35,280 bases of DNA from an uncultured Desulfobacterales bacterium (GTDB taxonomy: Bacteria; Desulfobacterota; Desulfobacteria; Desulfobacterales; JAFDCJ01), in the NCBI GenBank assembly GCA_947259065.1, contig CAMYLH010000009.1:1-35280 (forward strand), given 5' to 3'. The notes below the pieces were generated by a model. It did no database searches. It was not told where the DNA came from and was given only the letters and a program-made list of their open reading frames with translations. The stretch's first letter is position 1. Every line of letters starts with the position of its first letter. Positions 9,042-17,520 of this stretch are shown piece after piece. The translations under genes and the position numbers were made by a program.

Positions 9042-12000
9042 ATGACTGAAAAACTGAAAGCATTGGGTCTATGTCTGGGTGCATCGACGCTGTCCATCGT
9101 TCAACTGGAACTGGACCGAAGTCTGAACTTGAATCAACCCGGGCGTTCAAATCCACGAGTATTAGATTATTCCCTCTATACCCATGAGGGAGATCCTAAA
9201 CAATCCTTGCTGGATGCATTCGCCCGGCTTGACTTGGAATCATTCGATAAAATTGCGGCCACCGGGAGAAAATTTCGTAAATTTGTCAACCTGTCGTCTA
9301 TTCCCGAGCCGGAAGCCGTCGAGCAGGCCTACGCATATGTTAAGCCTTCGGATGTGGACTGCCCGGCAGTGGTCTCGGCCGGTGGGGAAACCTTTATGGT
9401 TTATGCCCTCGATCGCTCGGGTCGCATTGCCAACGTCATCACCGGAAACAAGTGCGCCTCGGGAACCGGTGAATTCTTTCTGCAGCAACTGCGCCGAATG
9501 GATGTCTCGCTGGATGAGGCCGCCAAATGGGCGGGCGTCGAAAATGCCCACCAAGTGTCCGGCCGCTGCTCGGTGTTCTGCAAATCAGACTGCACCCACG
9601 CCACCAACAAGGGGATTCCCAAATCCCAGGTCACGGCCGGCCTCTGCAAAATGATGGCAAATAAAATCTTGGAACTCCTGAAGAAGGTCGATCGAAAAAA
9701 TATTATGGTGGTCGGTGGTACGGCCCAAAACCAAGTGATGATCGAGTACCTTCAACACGAGATCCCCGGACTGGTGGTACCACCCGAGGCCCCTTATTTT
9801 GAGGCGTTGGGAGCTGCGCTCTGGGCCCTGGAAAACAAAACTGCCCCCTATCCGGGCCGATCCAACTTGCTATTGACCGAAGTTGCCACATTTGCCAGCC
9901 TGCCTCCTTTACACAATTTTGCAGACCAGGTAGAATTCAAAACCATCGAGAGCGGACGTATTCAAACTGCAGACATATGCATCCTGGGGCTCGACGTCGG
10001 TTCCACCACCACCAAAGCAGTCTTGATGCGAGAATCAGATGACGCCATGCTGGCCTCCGTATACCTGCGGACCAACGGCGATCCAGTCGGTGCCTCCCGC
10101 AAATGCTATCACGCCATCCTCGAGCAGGTGCGGCAATATGTTGATCCATCACAAATTTTCATTTCCGGTTTGGGAGTTACCGGCTCCGGCAGGCAGATTG
10201 CCGGGCTGCATGCATTAACCGATGGCGTCATCAATGAAATCATCGCACATGCGACGGCTGCCGTATATTTTGATCCCAAAGTGGATACGATTTTTGAAAT
10301 CGGGGGACAGGATGCAAAGTATACTTACATTACCAACGCGGTGCCTTCCGATTATGCCATGAACGAAGCTTGCTCTGCCGGCACCGGATCGTTTCTGGAA
10401 GAATCGGCCCTGGAAACCCTGGGCGTCAAAATGGAGGACATTGCCGATATCGCGGTAAGGGGAAGACGTCCTCCCAATTTTAATGACCAGTGCGCGGCCT
10501 TTATTGCCTCGGACATCAAAAACGCCATTCATGAAAATGTTGCCCACGAAGACATCGTCGCCGGTCTGGTGTACTCCATTTGCATGAACTATTCGAATCG
10601 AGTCAAAGGCAACCGACCGGTGGGTGAGAAGGTATTCATGCAGGGAGGTGTTTGTTATAACAAAGCAGTACCGCTAGCGATGGCTTCTCTGGTGGGCAAA
10701 CCGATCATCGTACCGCCGGAACCCGGGTTGATGGGTGCTTTCGGTGTCGCCCTAGAAGTTAAAAACCGCATTGAAAACGGTTTGCTGACAGCAGGAAACT
10801 TCGATCTCCAAGCCCTTGCCAACCGTGAAGTGGTCTACAAAAAACCCTTTATCTGTGCCGGCGGAAAAGAAAAATGCGATCGGCGCTGCGACATAGCGAT
10901 GATCGAGATTGAAGGCAAGAAACACCCTTTTGGCGGCGCCTGCAACCGCTACTACAATTTGCGACACAAAGTCCGCTATGACATTCAAAAATTGGATCTG
11001 GTGCGCCTGCGCCAGGATCTCATTTTCAATAAATACGGTGCCCGTCTGGCCCGGGACAACGGCGTTCAACGGCGAGGCACTGTCGGCTTTAATCGCAGCT
11101 TTCTGATCAATTCGTATTACCCGCTGTATTCCAATTTTTTTACCGAGCTAGGCTATGACATCGTTATGCCCGACAGCCCTTCCCAGGAAGGTATCGACCG
11201 GCAAAACGCCTCTTTTTGCTACCCGGTGGAACTGACCCATGGATTTTTTTACGCCCTGCTGTCATCGGACAGTCTTCCGGATTATATTTTTTTGCCTCAT
11301 TTTAAAGCAATCCCGGTTGAAAACGACACAGATTCAAGTGAACAGTCTCAGGTATGCCCCCTGGTTCAAGGCGAAACGTTTTATCTGCAGACGACATTTC
11401 GCAGTGAGATCGATCAACTCGCTCGGAAAGGCACCCGGCTTTTAACGCCGCTTATCGATCTGTCCGCGGATTTGGATAATGCCAGAAAACCGTTGGTGAA
11501 AGCAGCCGTTCAAATAGGGATCCATCGCAAAGAAGCCACACGTGCCTTCGACAAAGCCGTCCGCCGGCAAAAAAACTGCCTGGCGGAAATGAAGGCCATT
11601 GGTCGGCAGACGCTTGCACAACTGGAAACCGAACCGGATAAATTTGCTGTGGTTATTTTTGCCCGCCCCTATAACGGCTTCGTCGAAGAAGCGCACAAGG
11701 GTATCCCTCATAAATTCGCTTCAAGAGGCATATTGGCCATCCCGCTTGATTTTCTTGAAATGGAACAAGAGCGTTCCAAACGACATATGTACTGGGGAAT
11801 GGGGAAGCTCATTATGAAGGCCGGCCGCCAGGTTGAACGGCACCCGCAACTGTTCGGGACCTATATCACAAACTTTTCCTGTGGACCGGATTCGTTCGTG
11901 GTTGGATATTTTCGGGATCTAATGGGCCGCAAACCTTCGTTAACTTTAGAACTTGACAACCACACGGCAGATGCCGGTCTGGAAACCCGGGTGGAAGCAT

Positions 12001-13424
12001 TTCTGGACATCGTCCATGCCTACCGCCAATTGGTGGCCCAAAAGCAAATTGATACCAGAAAGAAGACTTTCAAACCGGCCCGGACCGTCATAAACAACGG
12101 CTCTGCCAGCGTCATTTCCTCCCACGGTGAGATACTGCCGATGACCGATCCCAGGGTGACCATGCTGCTGCCTTCCATGGGCAAGTATGGGTCCGAAGCA
12201 TTTGCCGCAGTTCTGCGTGGATACGGTTTCAATGCCATTGCGCATCGGCCTTCCGACGAAGCCGTCTTAAAACTGGGTCGCGCTAACACCACCTGCAAGG
12301 AATGCCTGCCGCTGATTCTCACCACCGGCACCCTGCTCAGCTACATCGGCAACGGCAAACGCGATGACGAGGTTCTGGTGTATTTTTTTGCCACCGGTTC
12401 CGGACCCTGCCGTTTCGGCCAGTATTATATTTTCATGGAAGATCTGGTTAAAAGGCTCGAGATACCGGATGTGGCCCTGTTTGCCCTGTCTTCGGAGAAC
12501 TCCTATGTCGGTATGGGCGAAGATTTTGAACGCAGGGGGTGGTGGGCGGTCATCATATCGGATGTGATCGAAGACATCCGCTCCATGCTATTGACCAATG
12601 CCAAAGACACCGCAAAGGCTATGGCGGTGTATGATGAAGAATGGCAAAAAATATTAAAAGAAATGGAAACCGGAGATTACGGTGATCTGGAGCAGCAACT
12701 TAATCAAAGCGCCAGGCGCTTTCGGGGTATTGCCCTGGAGCGGTCGCCGCAAAGCGTGCCCGTCATTACCCTGGCCGGTGAAATCTTTGTACGCCGGGAT
12801 GCCTTATCCCGGCAGTATTTAACCGAACGCCTGGCACAGATGGGGTTTGCCACGGTTTGCTCCCCTGTAGCCGAATGGGTTCTGTACTGCAATTACATGG
12901 TAGACGCCGGCCTGAATCCCGAAGACATGACCTTTTTGGAAAAAGTAAAATTTAAAATCCGCAATAAGTTCCAGGCCCGTTATGAGAAGCGCATCAAAGC
13001 CATATTGTCGTCTTCGGGCCTGGTGCAGGCAGAACCCCTCGACATGGACACAATCATTGACAATGCCACGCCTTACATCTCCAGAGATCTTGCCGGGGAA
13101 GCCATCCTGACCGTCGGCGGTGCCTTGACGGAGGTGGTATCCCATTCATGCGGTGTGATTGCCATCGGCCCCTTCGGTTGCATGCCCAACCGGCTGTCGG
13201 AATCCATCCTTAACGAAACCATGAACAGCAAAGATAAAATCGCCACCGACCCCAACAACACGCAGCTTCGCAGTGTGCTGAGCGATATCGATGAACTGCC
13301 GTTTCTGGCCATAGAAAGCGACGGCTCGCCCTTTCCCCAGCTTATCAATGCCAAGCTGGAAACTTTCTGTATGCGGGCGGAAAGACTTCATCAGCGCATC
13401 ATGGCGGCCAATAACCGGCACTGA
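9042..13424 (+). CDS. BcrAD/BadFG-type CoA-enzyme activase with DUF2229, giant double-ASKHA form
   Basis: This is a 1460-residue member of the ATP-driven activator family that feeds electrons to 2-hydroxyacyl-CoA dehydratases and benzoyl-CoA reductases. ASKHA domain 1 (about 5-290) has a degenerate first phosphate loop (GLCLGAST) but keeps Cys138 (KCASGTG) and Cys176 (GRCSVFCKSDC). ASKHA domain 2 starts at I314 with a clean LGLDVGSTTTK and has Cys444 (EACSAGTGSF) and Cys484 (NDQCAAF). Each Cys pair is about 40 residues apart, as expected for the cluster that bridges a dimer in single-domain activases. A Cys-containing linker and DUF2229 (about 680-910) follow, then a C-terminal region resembling dehydratase HgdB-like subunits (about 1070-1440) with CKECLPL and HSCG...FGC motifs. 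No dehydratase subunit genes adjoin it, so the substrate is unknown. Confidence 0.9.
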   Translation: MTEKLKALGLCLGASTLSIVQLELDRSLNLNQPGRSNPRVLDYSLYTHEGDPKQSLLDAFARLDLESFDKIAATGRKFRKFVNLSSIPEPEAVEQAYAYVKPSDVDCPAVVSAGGETFMVYALDRSGRIANVITGNKCASGTGEFFLQQLRRMDVSLDEAAKWAGVENAHQVSGRCSVFCKSDCTHATNKGIPKSQVTAGLCKMMANKILELLKKVDRKNIMVVGGTAQNQVMIEYLQHEIPGLVVPPEAPYFEALGAALWALENKTAPYPGRSNLLLTEVATFASLPPLHNFADQVEFKTIESGRIQTADICILGLDVGSTTTKAVLMRESDDAMLASVYLRTNGDPVGASRKCYHAILEQVRQYVDPSQIFISGLGVTGSGRQIAGLHALTDGVINEIIAHATAAVYFDPKVDTIFEIGGQDAKYTYITNAVPSDYAMNEACSAGTGSFLEESALETLGVKMEDIADIAVRGRRPPNFNDQCAAFIASDIKNAIHENVAHEDIVAGLVYSICMNYSNRVKGNRPVGEKVFMQGGVCYNKAVPLAMASLVGKPIIVPPEPGLMGAFGVALEVKNRIENGLLTAGNFDLQALANREVVYKKPFICAGGKEKCDRRCDIAMIEIEGKKHPFGGACNRYYNLRHKVRYDIQKLDLVRLRQDLIFNKYGARLARDNGVQRRGTVGFNRSFLINSYYPLYSNFFTELGYDIVMPDSPSQEGIDRQNASFCYPVELTHGFFYALLSSDSLPDYIFLPHFKAIPVENDTDSSEQSQVCPLVQGETFYLQTTFRSEIDQLARKGTRLLTPLIDLSADLDNARKPLVKAAVQIGIHRKEATRAFDKAVRRQKNCLAEMKAIGRQTLAQLETEPDKFAVVIFARPYNGFVEEAHKGIPHKFASRGILAIPLDFLEMEQERSKRHMYWGMGKLIMKAGRQVERHPQLFGTYITNFSCGPDSFVVGYFRDLMGRKPSLTLELDNHTADAGLETRVEAFLDIVHAYRQLVAQKQIDTRKKTFKPARTVINNGSASVISSHGEILPMTDPRVTMLLPSMGKYGSEAFAAVLRGYGFNAIAHRPSDEAVLKLGRANTTCKECLPLILTTGTLLSYIGNGKRDDEVLVYFFATGSGPCRFGQYYIFMEDLVKRLEIPDVALFALSSENSYVGMGEDFERRGWWAVIISDVIEDIRSMLLTNAKDTAKAMAVYDEEWQKILKEMETGDYGDLEQQLNQSARRFRGIALERSPQSVPVITLAGEIFVRRDALSRQYLTERLAQMGFATVCSPVAEWVLYCNYMVDAGLNPEDMTFLEKVKFKIRNKFQARYEKRIKAILSSSGLVQAEPLDMDTIIDNATPYISRDLAGEAILTVGGALTEVVSHSCGVIAIGPFGCMPNRLSESILNETMNSKDKIATDPNNTQLRSVLSDIDELPFLAIESDGSPFPQLINAKLETFCMRAERLHQRIMAANNRH

Positions 13425-13432
13425 AACGCTAA

Positions 13433-13528
13433 GCCCAATTGGAAATCAGCGACCTCCAGCAAAACTGGGGGTATGAGGATGGCCCCTGGAAGGTGCCGGG
13501 CCACCTGCTGGTGACCGCTGCTTTGTAA
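13433..13528 (+). pseudogene. possible short coding remnant
   Basis: A 31-codon frame, closed by TAA on both sides, reads AQLEISDLQQNWG and then YEDGPWKVPGHLLVTAAL. It looks protein-like and GC-rich compared with the AT-rich spacer that follows, but it has no usable start or Shine-Dalgarno. It may be the tail of a lost gene. I do not recognise the family. Confidence 0.25.
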
Positions 13529-13646
13529 TAAGTTATTGTTTAATCGTTTCAGAAAAACAAAATCCACTCAATACTCTCATCTAAAGATAGAATGCCTTCA
13601 TTAGTCAATCTTCAATCGAAAATAGTCATTTCTAGGAGGTATTACC

Positions 13647-14984
13647 TTGGAATCTAACAAAAAAACGGTTTGGGGTTGGGTGATCTATGATTGGGCCAAT
13701 TCTGCCTTTGCCACCACTGTCATGGCCGGTTTTTTTCCGATCTTCTTCAAGCAGTATTGGAGTTCCGGGGTTGACGTCAATATGAGCACGGCCCAGCTGG
13801 GTTTCGGCAATTCACTGGCCAGTTTGTTTGTCGCCCTGATGGCACCGTTTTTAGGAGCCATTGCCGATAAGGGCTCAACCAAGAAAAAATTTCTGCTCTT
13901 TTTTGCATATCTGGGTGTTTTAATGACTGCCGGTTTATTCCTGATTCACAAAGGTCAATGGGCCATGGCCATTTTCGTCTATGTCATGGGAGTTATCGGA
14001 TTTTCCGGGGCCAATGTTTTCTATGACGCCATTTTGCCGGGTATCGCCGGTGAAGATAAAATCGATTTTGTTTCCAGTTTAGGCTTCTCGATGGGTTACC
14101 TGGGAGGCGGCCTGCTCTTTCTCCTCAACGTGCTGATGACCCTGATGCCGCAAAAATTCGGACTGCCGGATGCGGCCGCCGCGGTGCGGTTTTCTTTTTT
14201 GTCCGTGGCCTTATGGTGGGGTCTGTTCACCCTGTTTACGATTGCGTGGGTGCCGGAAGATAAATCGGCTGCAAAAGTAAAAAAAGGTGAAAGTCTCGTC
14301 ACGGCCGGTATTCAGCAACTGGTGAATACATTCAAAAAAATCCGCCATTTAAAAACCGTATTTATATTCTTGTTGGCATACTGGTTTTACATAGACGGCG
14401 TGGATACCATTATCCGCATGGCCGTCGACTACGGCCTGTCGCTGGGATTTGAGTCCAATGATTTAATTGTGGCACTTTTGCTTGTGCAATTTATCGGCTT
14501 TCCGGCCGCCCTGGGATTCGGCAAGCTGGGAGAACGCTGGGGAGTTCGTAAAGCCATCTATCTGGCCATCGGCATTTACATGGGCATCACGGTTTGGGGC
14601 ACTATGATGACACGCAAGGAAGAGTTTTACGTTCTGGCCGCCGGCATCGGTTTGGTCCAGGGAGGCATCCAGGCCCTCAGCCGATCATATTACTCCCGTT
14701 TGATCCCCAAAAATCAGGCGGCGGAATACTATGGGTTTTATAACATGCTGGGTAAATTTGCCGCCATCATCGGACCGGCCCTGATGGGCATTGTCGGTAT
14801 CTTCGTTCGTCGAATCCTAATGCCGCCCTCCCCTACCGCCGAGCAATTGATATCCGTCGGAAAGGTTGCATCCCGCTGGAGTATTGGCTCTATTCTGATT
14901 CTCTTTATTATCGGCGTGGTTCTTTTTTACTTCGTCGATGAAAAAAAAGGAAAGGAGCAGGCCAAGTATTTAGCAGACAACTAG
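13647..14984 (+). CDS. MFS transporter, UMF1 / Atg22-like family
   Basis: This is a 445-residue major-facilitator protein of the UMF1 (vacuole effluxer Atg22-like) group, probably with 12 membrane segments. The family hallmark WGWVIYDWANSAFATTV is at the N-terminus, and QALSRSYYSRLIPKNQAAEYYGFYN in the second half is also typical. Translation starts at TTG 13647, supported by AGGAGG at 13634-13639 with 7-base spacing. Substrates of bacterial UMF1 proteins are mostly unknown; amino-acid or small-solute export is only a guess. The last 29 bases of the gene, including the TAG stop, belong to the first half of a 42-bp perfect tandem duplication. The gene is single, with no cofactors or regulators next to it. 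Confidence 0.87.
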   Translation: MESNKKTVWGWVIYDWANSAFATTVMAGFFPIFFKQYWSSGVDVNMSTAQLGFGNSLASLFVALMAPFLGAIADKGSTKKKFLLFFAYLGVLMTAGLFLIHKGQWAMAIFVYVMGVIGFSGANVFYDAILPGIAGEDKIDFVSSLGFSMGYLGGGLLFLLNVLMTLMPQKFGLPDAAAAVRFSFLSVALWWGLFTLFTIAWVPEDKSAAKVKKGESLVTAGIQQLVNTFKKIRHLKTVFIFLLAYWFYIDGVDTIIRMAVDYGLSLGFESNDLIVALLLVQFIGFPAALGFGKLGERWGVRKAIYLAIGIYMGITVWGTMMTRKEEFYVLAAGIGLVQGGIQALSRSYYSRLIPKNQAAEYYGFYNMLGKFAAIIGPALMGIVGIFVRRILMPPSPTAEQLISVGKVASRWSIGSILILFIIGVVLFYFVDEKKGKEQAKYLADN

Positions 14985-15039
14985 CTCACATTGCCCCAGC
15001 AGGCCAAGTATTTAGCAGACAACTAGCTCACATTGCCCC
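14956..15039 (+). repeat. 42-bp perfect tandem duplication over the MFS stop codon
   Basis: Two identical 42-bp units (14956-14997 and 14998-15039) start AGCAGGCCAAGTATTTAGCA and end CACATTGCCCC. The first unit contains the last codons and TAG stop of the MFS gene. Because 42 is a multiple of three, the second unit repeats QAKYLADN-stop in the same frame after the real stop. Confidence 0.95.
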
Positions 15040-15226
15040 AAGGCTGCGGAAGCAACAGTGCCTTAAATAGGGCAAAACCGAGCGGATCGTTTGAATTCAC
15101 CAAAATCAATTTTCACAACTGGAAAAGATCCTCATGGATATTGATATATTTTCTACTCAGTGGTACGGTTCAACATGCGTTTATTCATCATCCTGCTGAA
15201 AATGAAACCGACTCACATCCTACATT

Positions 15227-16057
15227 ATGGATCGCTCGCAATCAAAACAATTACTATTAATTGCAGACGCTAATCCGGATAATGTTAACGTCCTGAAGAC
15301 GATGCTCGCTCCTGATTATGATATCAGAGTCGCCGCTGACGAAGAGGAAGCGATCAGGCTGGCCTCATCTGCGGATACCCCCGGATTAATCCTATTAAAC
15401 AACATGATTCCGGCTGCAGATAGATATGAGGTCTGCCGAAAGCTAAAAGCCGACAAAACCACTAAGGATATCCCGATTATCCTCCTTTCTGAGCCGACCA
15501 CGGAAGACACCGAAGCAAAGGGATTTGAACTAGGCGCTGCGGACTACATTACAAAGCCTTTTAAGAGATCCGTGGTCAATGCCAGGGTTCGGACCCAATT
15601 AGAGCTGAAGCGTTATCGGGACAATCTAGAAAATAGAGTAAAAAAGCGGGTGAACGAGCTTCATGATGAAATTCAGGAACGCAGAGATGTTGAAGATACA
15701 TATCGTGCTCTTGTCGAGCACGCCAGGGACGGAATTACAATCATCCAAGATTTTAAAGTCAGATATGCAAATCCCGCGTTTTGCAAGATGATCGGTTTTT
15801 CTGAGAAAGAACTTATCGGCGCGCACCTTAAAAAATTCATTTCCGAGGAAGAATTTATCAAAAATACGACACGATATTCCAACAGGATCGCAGGCCTGAA
15901 TTTACCCCGCATATATAAATCTAAGGTGATTCATTCAGACGGATCGGCCATTGATGTCGAGCTCAATGTTTGCGTTGTACCGTATGGAAGATCACTTGCC
16001 GCCCTGGTAATTATTCGTGATATCCGCGAAGAGGAAGCCTGGAAATATTGTATATGA
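15227..16057 (+). CDS. receiver-PAS protein with degenerate (pseudo-)receiver domain
   Basis: This 276-residue signalling protein has a receiver-like domain (about 8-125), a charged coiled-coil linker (about 125-160) and one PAS domain (about 160-272). There is no histidine kinase, GGDEF or DNA-binding output. The receiver fold is clear (LLLIADANPDN, then LILLNNMIP, then GAADYITKPF), but the conserved second acidic residue is Ala15 and the phospho-acceptor Asp is Asn58. Ser88 and Lys110 of the switch and active site are kept. It should therefore not be phosphorylated in the classical way. The PAS half (FCKMIGFSEKELIGAHLKKF, VIHSDGSAIDVELN) looks intact. No partner kinase is nearby. The ATG at 15227 lacks a good Shine-Dalgarno. 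It may be an adaptor, or the 5' remnant of a longer hybrid kinase. Confidence 0.8.
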   Translation: MDRSQSKQLLLIADANPDNVNVLKTMLAPDYDIRVAADEEEAIRLASSADTPGLILLNNMIPAADRYEVCRKLKADKTTKDIPIILLSEPTTEDTEAKGFELGAADYITKPFKRSVVNARVRTQLELKRYRDNLENRVKKRVNELHDEIQERRDVEDTYRALVEHARDGITIIQDFKVRYANPAFCKMIGFSEKELIGAHLKKFISEEEFIKNTTRYSNRIAGLNLPRIYKSKVIHSDGSAIDVELNVCVVPYGRSLAALVIIRDIREEEAWKYCI

Positions 16058-16134
16058 CGGTGAATAAATACAAACTTCAGGGCGGCCTGTTTGTCCCTAG
16101 TTAGGATGACTTCAATTTAGCGCACGGAAAAGAC

Positions 16135-16158
16135 AGGCGTCAGCCCGAAACGCCTTTT
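16135..16158 (+). terminator. weak candidate terminator after the receiver-PAS gene
   Basis: A 6-bp stem AGGCGT/ACGCCT (16135-16140, 16150-16155) with a 9-base loop is followed by a short TTTT run. It lies about 80 bp after the receiver-PAS stop. The T-run is short, so this is tentative. Confidence 0.35.
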
Positions 16159-16198
16159 AAGAACATCATCAATGGTTCTCTCCTTTTTGACCTGCCTG

Positions 16199-17080
16199 CT
16201 ATTGCTCCCGCTTTAAGGTGTTGTACAAATCGAACGCTTTTTCCGGTGTCTCGTTTTCGTGAACAATGGCTTTCACCGCCTGGATCATGGCGACCGGAGA
16301 TTCAGACTGAAAGATATTGCGGCCCATATCGACACCGGAAGCTCCCTGTTGAACTGCATTGTAAGCCATCTTCAATGCATCCTTTTCCGGGATCTTTTTG
16401 CCGCCTGCCATGACGATGGGCACCGGACAGGAAGCCGTAACCGTCTCAAATCCTTCTTCGATGTAGTAGGATTTTACGTAGTGAGCGCCCAGTTCGGCAC
16501 ATATGCGGGTTGCCAAACGGAAATAACGTGCATCCCGCGCCATGTCTTTACCGACAGCCGTTACCGCCAGCGTCGGGATACCGTAACGAGTCCCCTGGTC
16601 CACCATCCTGGTCATATTGATGATAGACTGCCGTTCATATTCACCGCCGATGAATACCTGCACGGCCATGGCAGATACGTTCATCCGAATGGAATCCTCA
16701 ATACCAACTGCAATTTCTTCATTGGAAAGCTCTTTCAATATGCTGGTCCCACCCGATACCCGCATGACGATCGATTGGGAAATCGATGGGGGCACAATTG
16801 TTCTGAGGATGCCGCGGGTCAGCATCAGGGTGTCCGCATACGGTACCAAGGGCATGATGTTGAGATCGATCCTTTCAAGGCCGGTGGTGGGCCCCTGAAA
16901 ATAGCCATGATCGATGGCGAGCATGACCGTTCGCCCGGATTTGGGATTGAAGATGCGGCCAAGTCGATTTTTCATACCCCAATCCAGAGAATTGGATCCT
17001 TTTAGGAAGAACCCTTCCGTTTTTTGGGGAGTATCCGTGTAGTACTTTTTCCCTTCTTTCAATTCATCAACATCAGGCAT
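16199..17080 (-). CDS. lsrF: LsrF-like 3-hydroxy-5-phosphonooxypentane-2,4-dione thiolase (class I aldolase fold)
   Basis: This 293-residue TIM-barrel protein closely resembles E. coli LsrF (about 291 residues), which cleaves the phospho-AI-2 breakdown product with CoA to give DHAP and acetyl-CoA. Matching signatures include [38 protein letters not shown], the Lys of [12 protein letters not shown] (predicted Schiff-base lysine), [11 protein letters not shown] and [14 protein letters not shown]. The start at ATG 17080 is set by AGGAGG (17088-17093) 7 bases upstream; a longer frame to 17143 adds unrelated residues. No lsrACDBFGK transport or kinase genes adjoin it, so the physiological substrate could be another keto-sugar phosphate, as for DhnA-type aldolases. 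A promoter candidate lies at 17133-17162. The LsrF resemblance is recalled from known sequence, not computed. Confidence 0.85.
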   Translation of the reverse strand: MPDVDELKEGKKYYTDTPQKTEGFFLKGSNSLDWGMKNRLGRIFNPKSGRTVMLAIDHGYFQGPTTGLERIDLNIMPLVPYADTLMLTRGILRTIVPPSISQSIVMRVSGGTSILKELSNEEIAVGIEDSIRMNVSAMAVQVFIGGEYERQSIINMTRMVDQGTRYGIPTLAVTAVGKDMARDARYFRLATRICAELGAHYVKSYYIEEGFETVTASCPVPIVMAGGKKIPEKDALKMAYNAVQQGASGVDMGRNIFQSESPVAMIQAVKAIVHENETPEKAFDLYNTLKREQ

Positions 17081-17132
17081 CGTTTGTCCTCCTTTTTTCG
17101 GTATTGATATTTTATTTAAGCAGATCAATTCT

Positions 17133-17162
17133 AATATAGTCATCAGATGACGAATTCGGCAA
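17133..17162 (-). promoter_or_regulatory. candidate promoter of the lsrF-like gene
   Basis: On the minus strand TTGCCG (17162-17157) and TATATT (17138-17133) are 18 bp apart. The start of transcription would be near 17126, giving a leader of about 45 nt that contains the AGGAGG ribosome-binding site. Confidence 0.4.
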
Positions 17163-17367
17163 TAATAATTTCGACAGGCAACCGATTGGTATGAAAATAA
17201 ACTTGTCCTGGTGTTTCGGCATGCTGCGCTTGTATCTGGCCAGGCATTCGGATATGATTGATCCGATGAACGACTATGACTGTCAGGGATTCAACCCGAT
17301 GCAGATCCCCTGCTGGGACAAATGATTTTACCTGATCAATAAAGGGCGGCGGCCGGCATCGATCGAG

Positions 17368-17475
17368 TTTGCACCCATCACGCATGCCCTCGCGGTAACG
17401 GTAGAACCCTTTAAATTCTCACCGGCATAGCCGGTGGCTTATGAATTGAGCATAGCCGGTGGCTTATGAATTGAG
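17368..17475 (+). repeat. dispersed hairpin repeat, copy 3, with internal 25-bp duplication
   Basis: This long-form copy has TTTGCACCC, GCATGCCCTCGCGGTAACGG, TAGAACCCTTTAAATTC, hairpin CACCGGC-ATA-GCCGGTG and GGCTTATGAATTGAG. The last 25 bp (CATAGCCGG...GAATTGAG, 17426-17450) are repeated exactly at 17451-17475. The copy ends 45 bp before the HAD gene. Confidence 0.88.
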
Positions 17476-17520
17476 TCATGGCGTGTTGGCCTAACGAAAA
17501 CAAAAGGGACTTATTTTTTA

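Larger units (their letters stand above)
17081..17520. other. intergenic region with lsrF promoter, possible mini-ORF and hairpin repeat
   Basis: This divergent 440-bp spacer holds the lsrF leader and promoter candidate, a 44-codon plus-strand frame at 17191-17325 (starts [14 protein letters not shown], ends QIPCWDK) with no good Shine-Dalgarno, and hairpin repeat copy 3 with its internal duplication. I cannot show that the mini-ORF is real. Confidence 0.45.

Noticed and set aside
16259-17005. 248-codon plus-strand frame opposite the lsrF-like gene
   Set aside because: Antisense shadow; the minus strand carries a clear conserved protein with a strong ribosome-binding site.
17191-17325. 44-codon ORF between the lsrF-like gene and repeat copy 3
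   Set aside because: No Shine-Dalgarno or recognisable family; also readable on the other strand. Kept only as a note.
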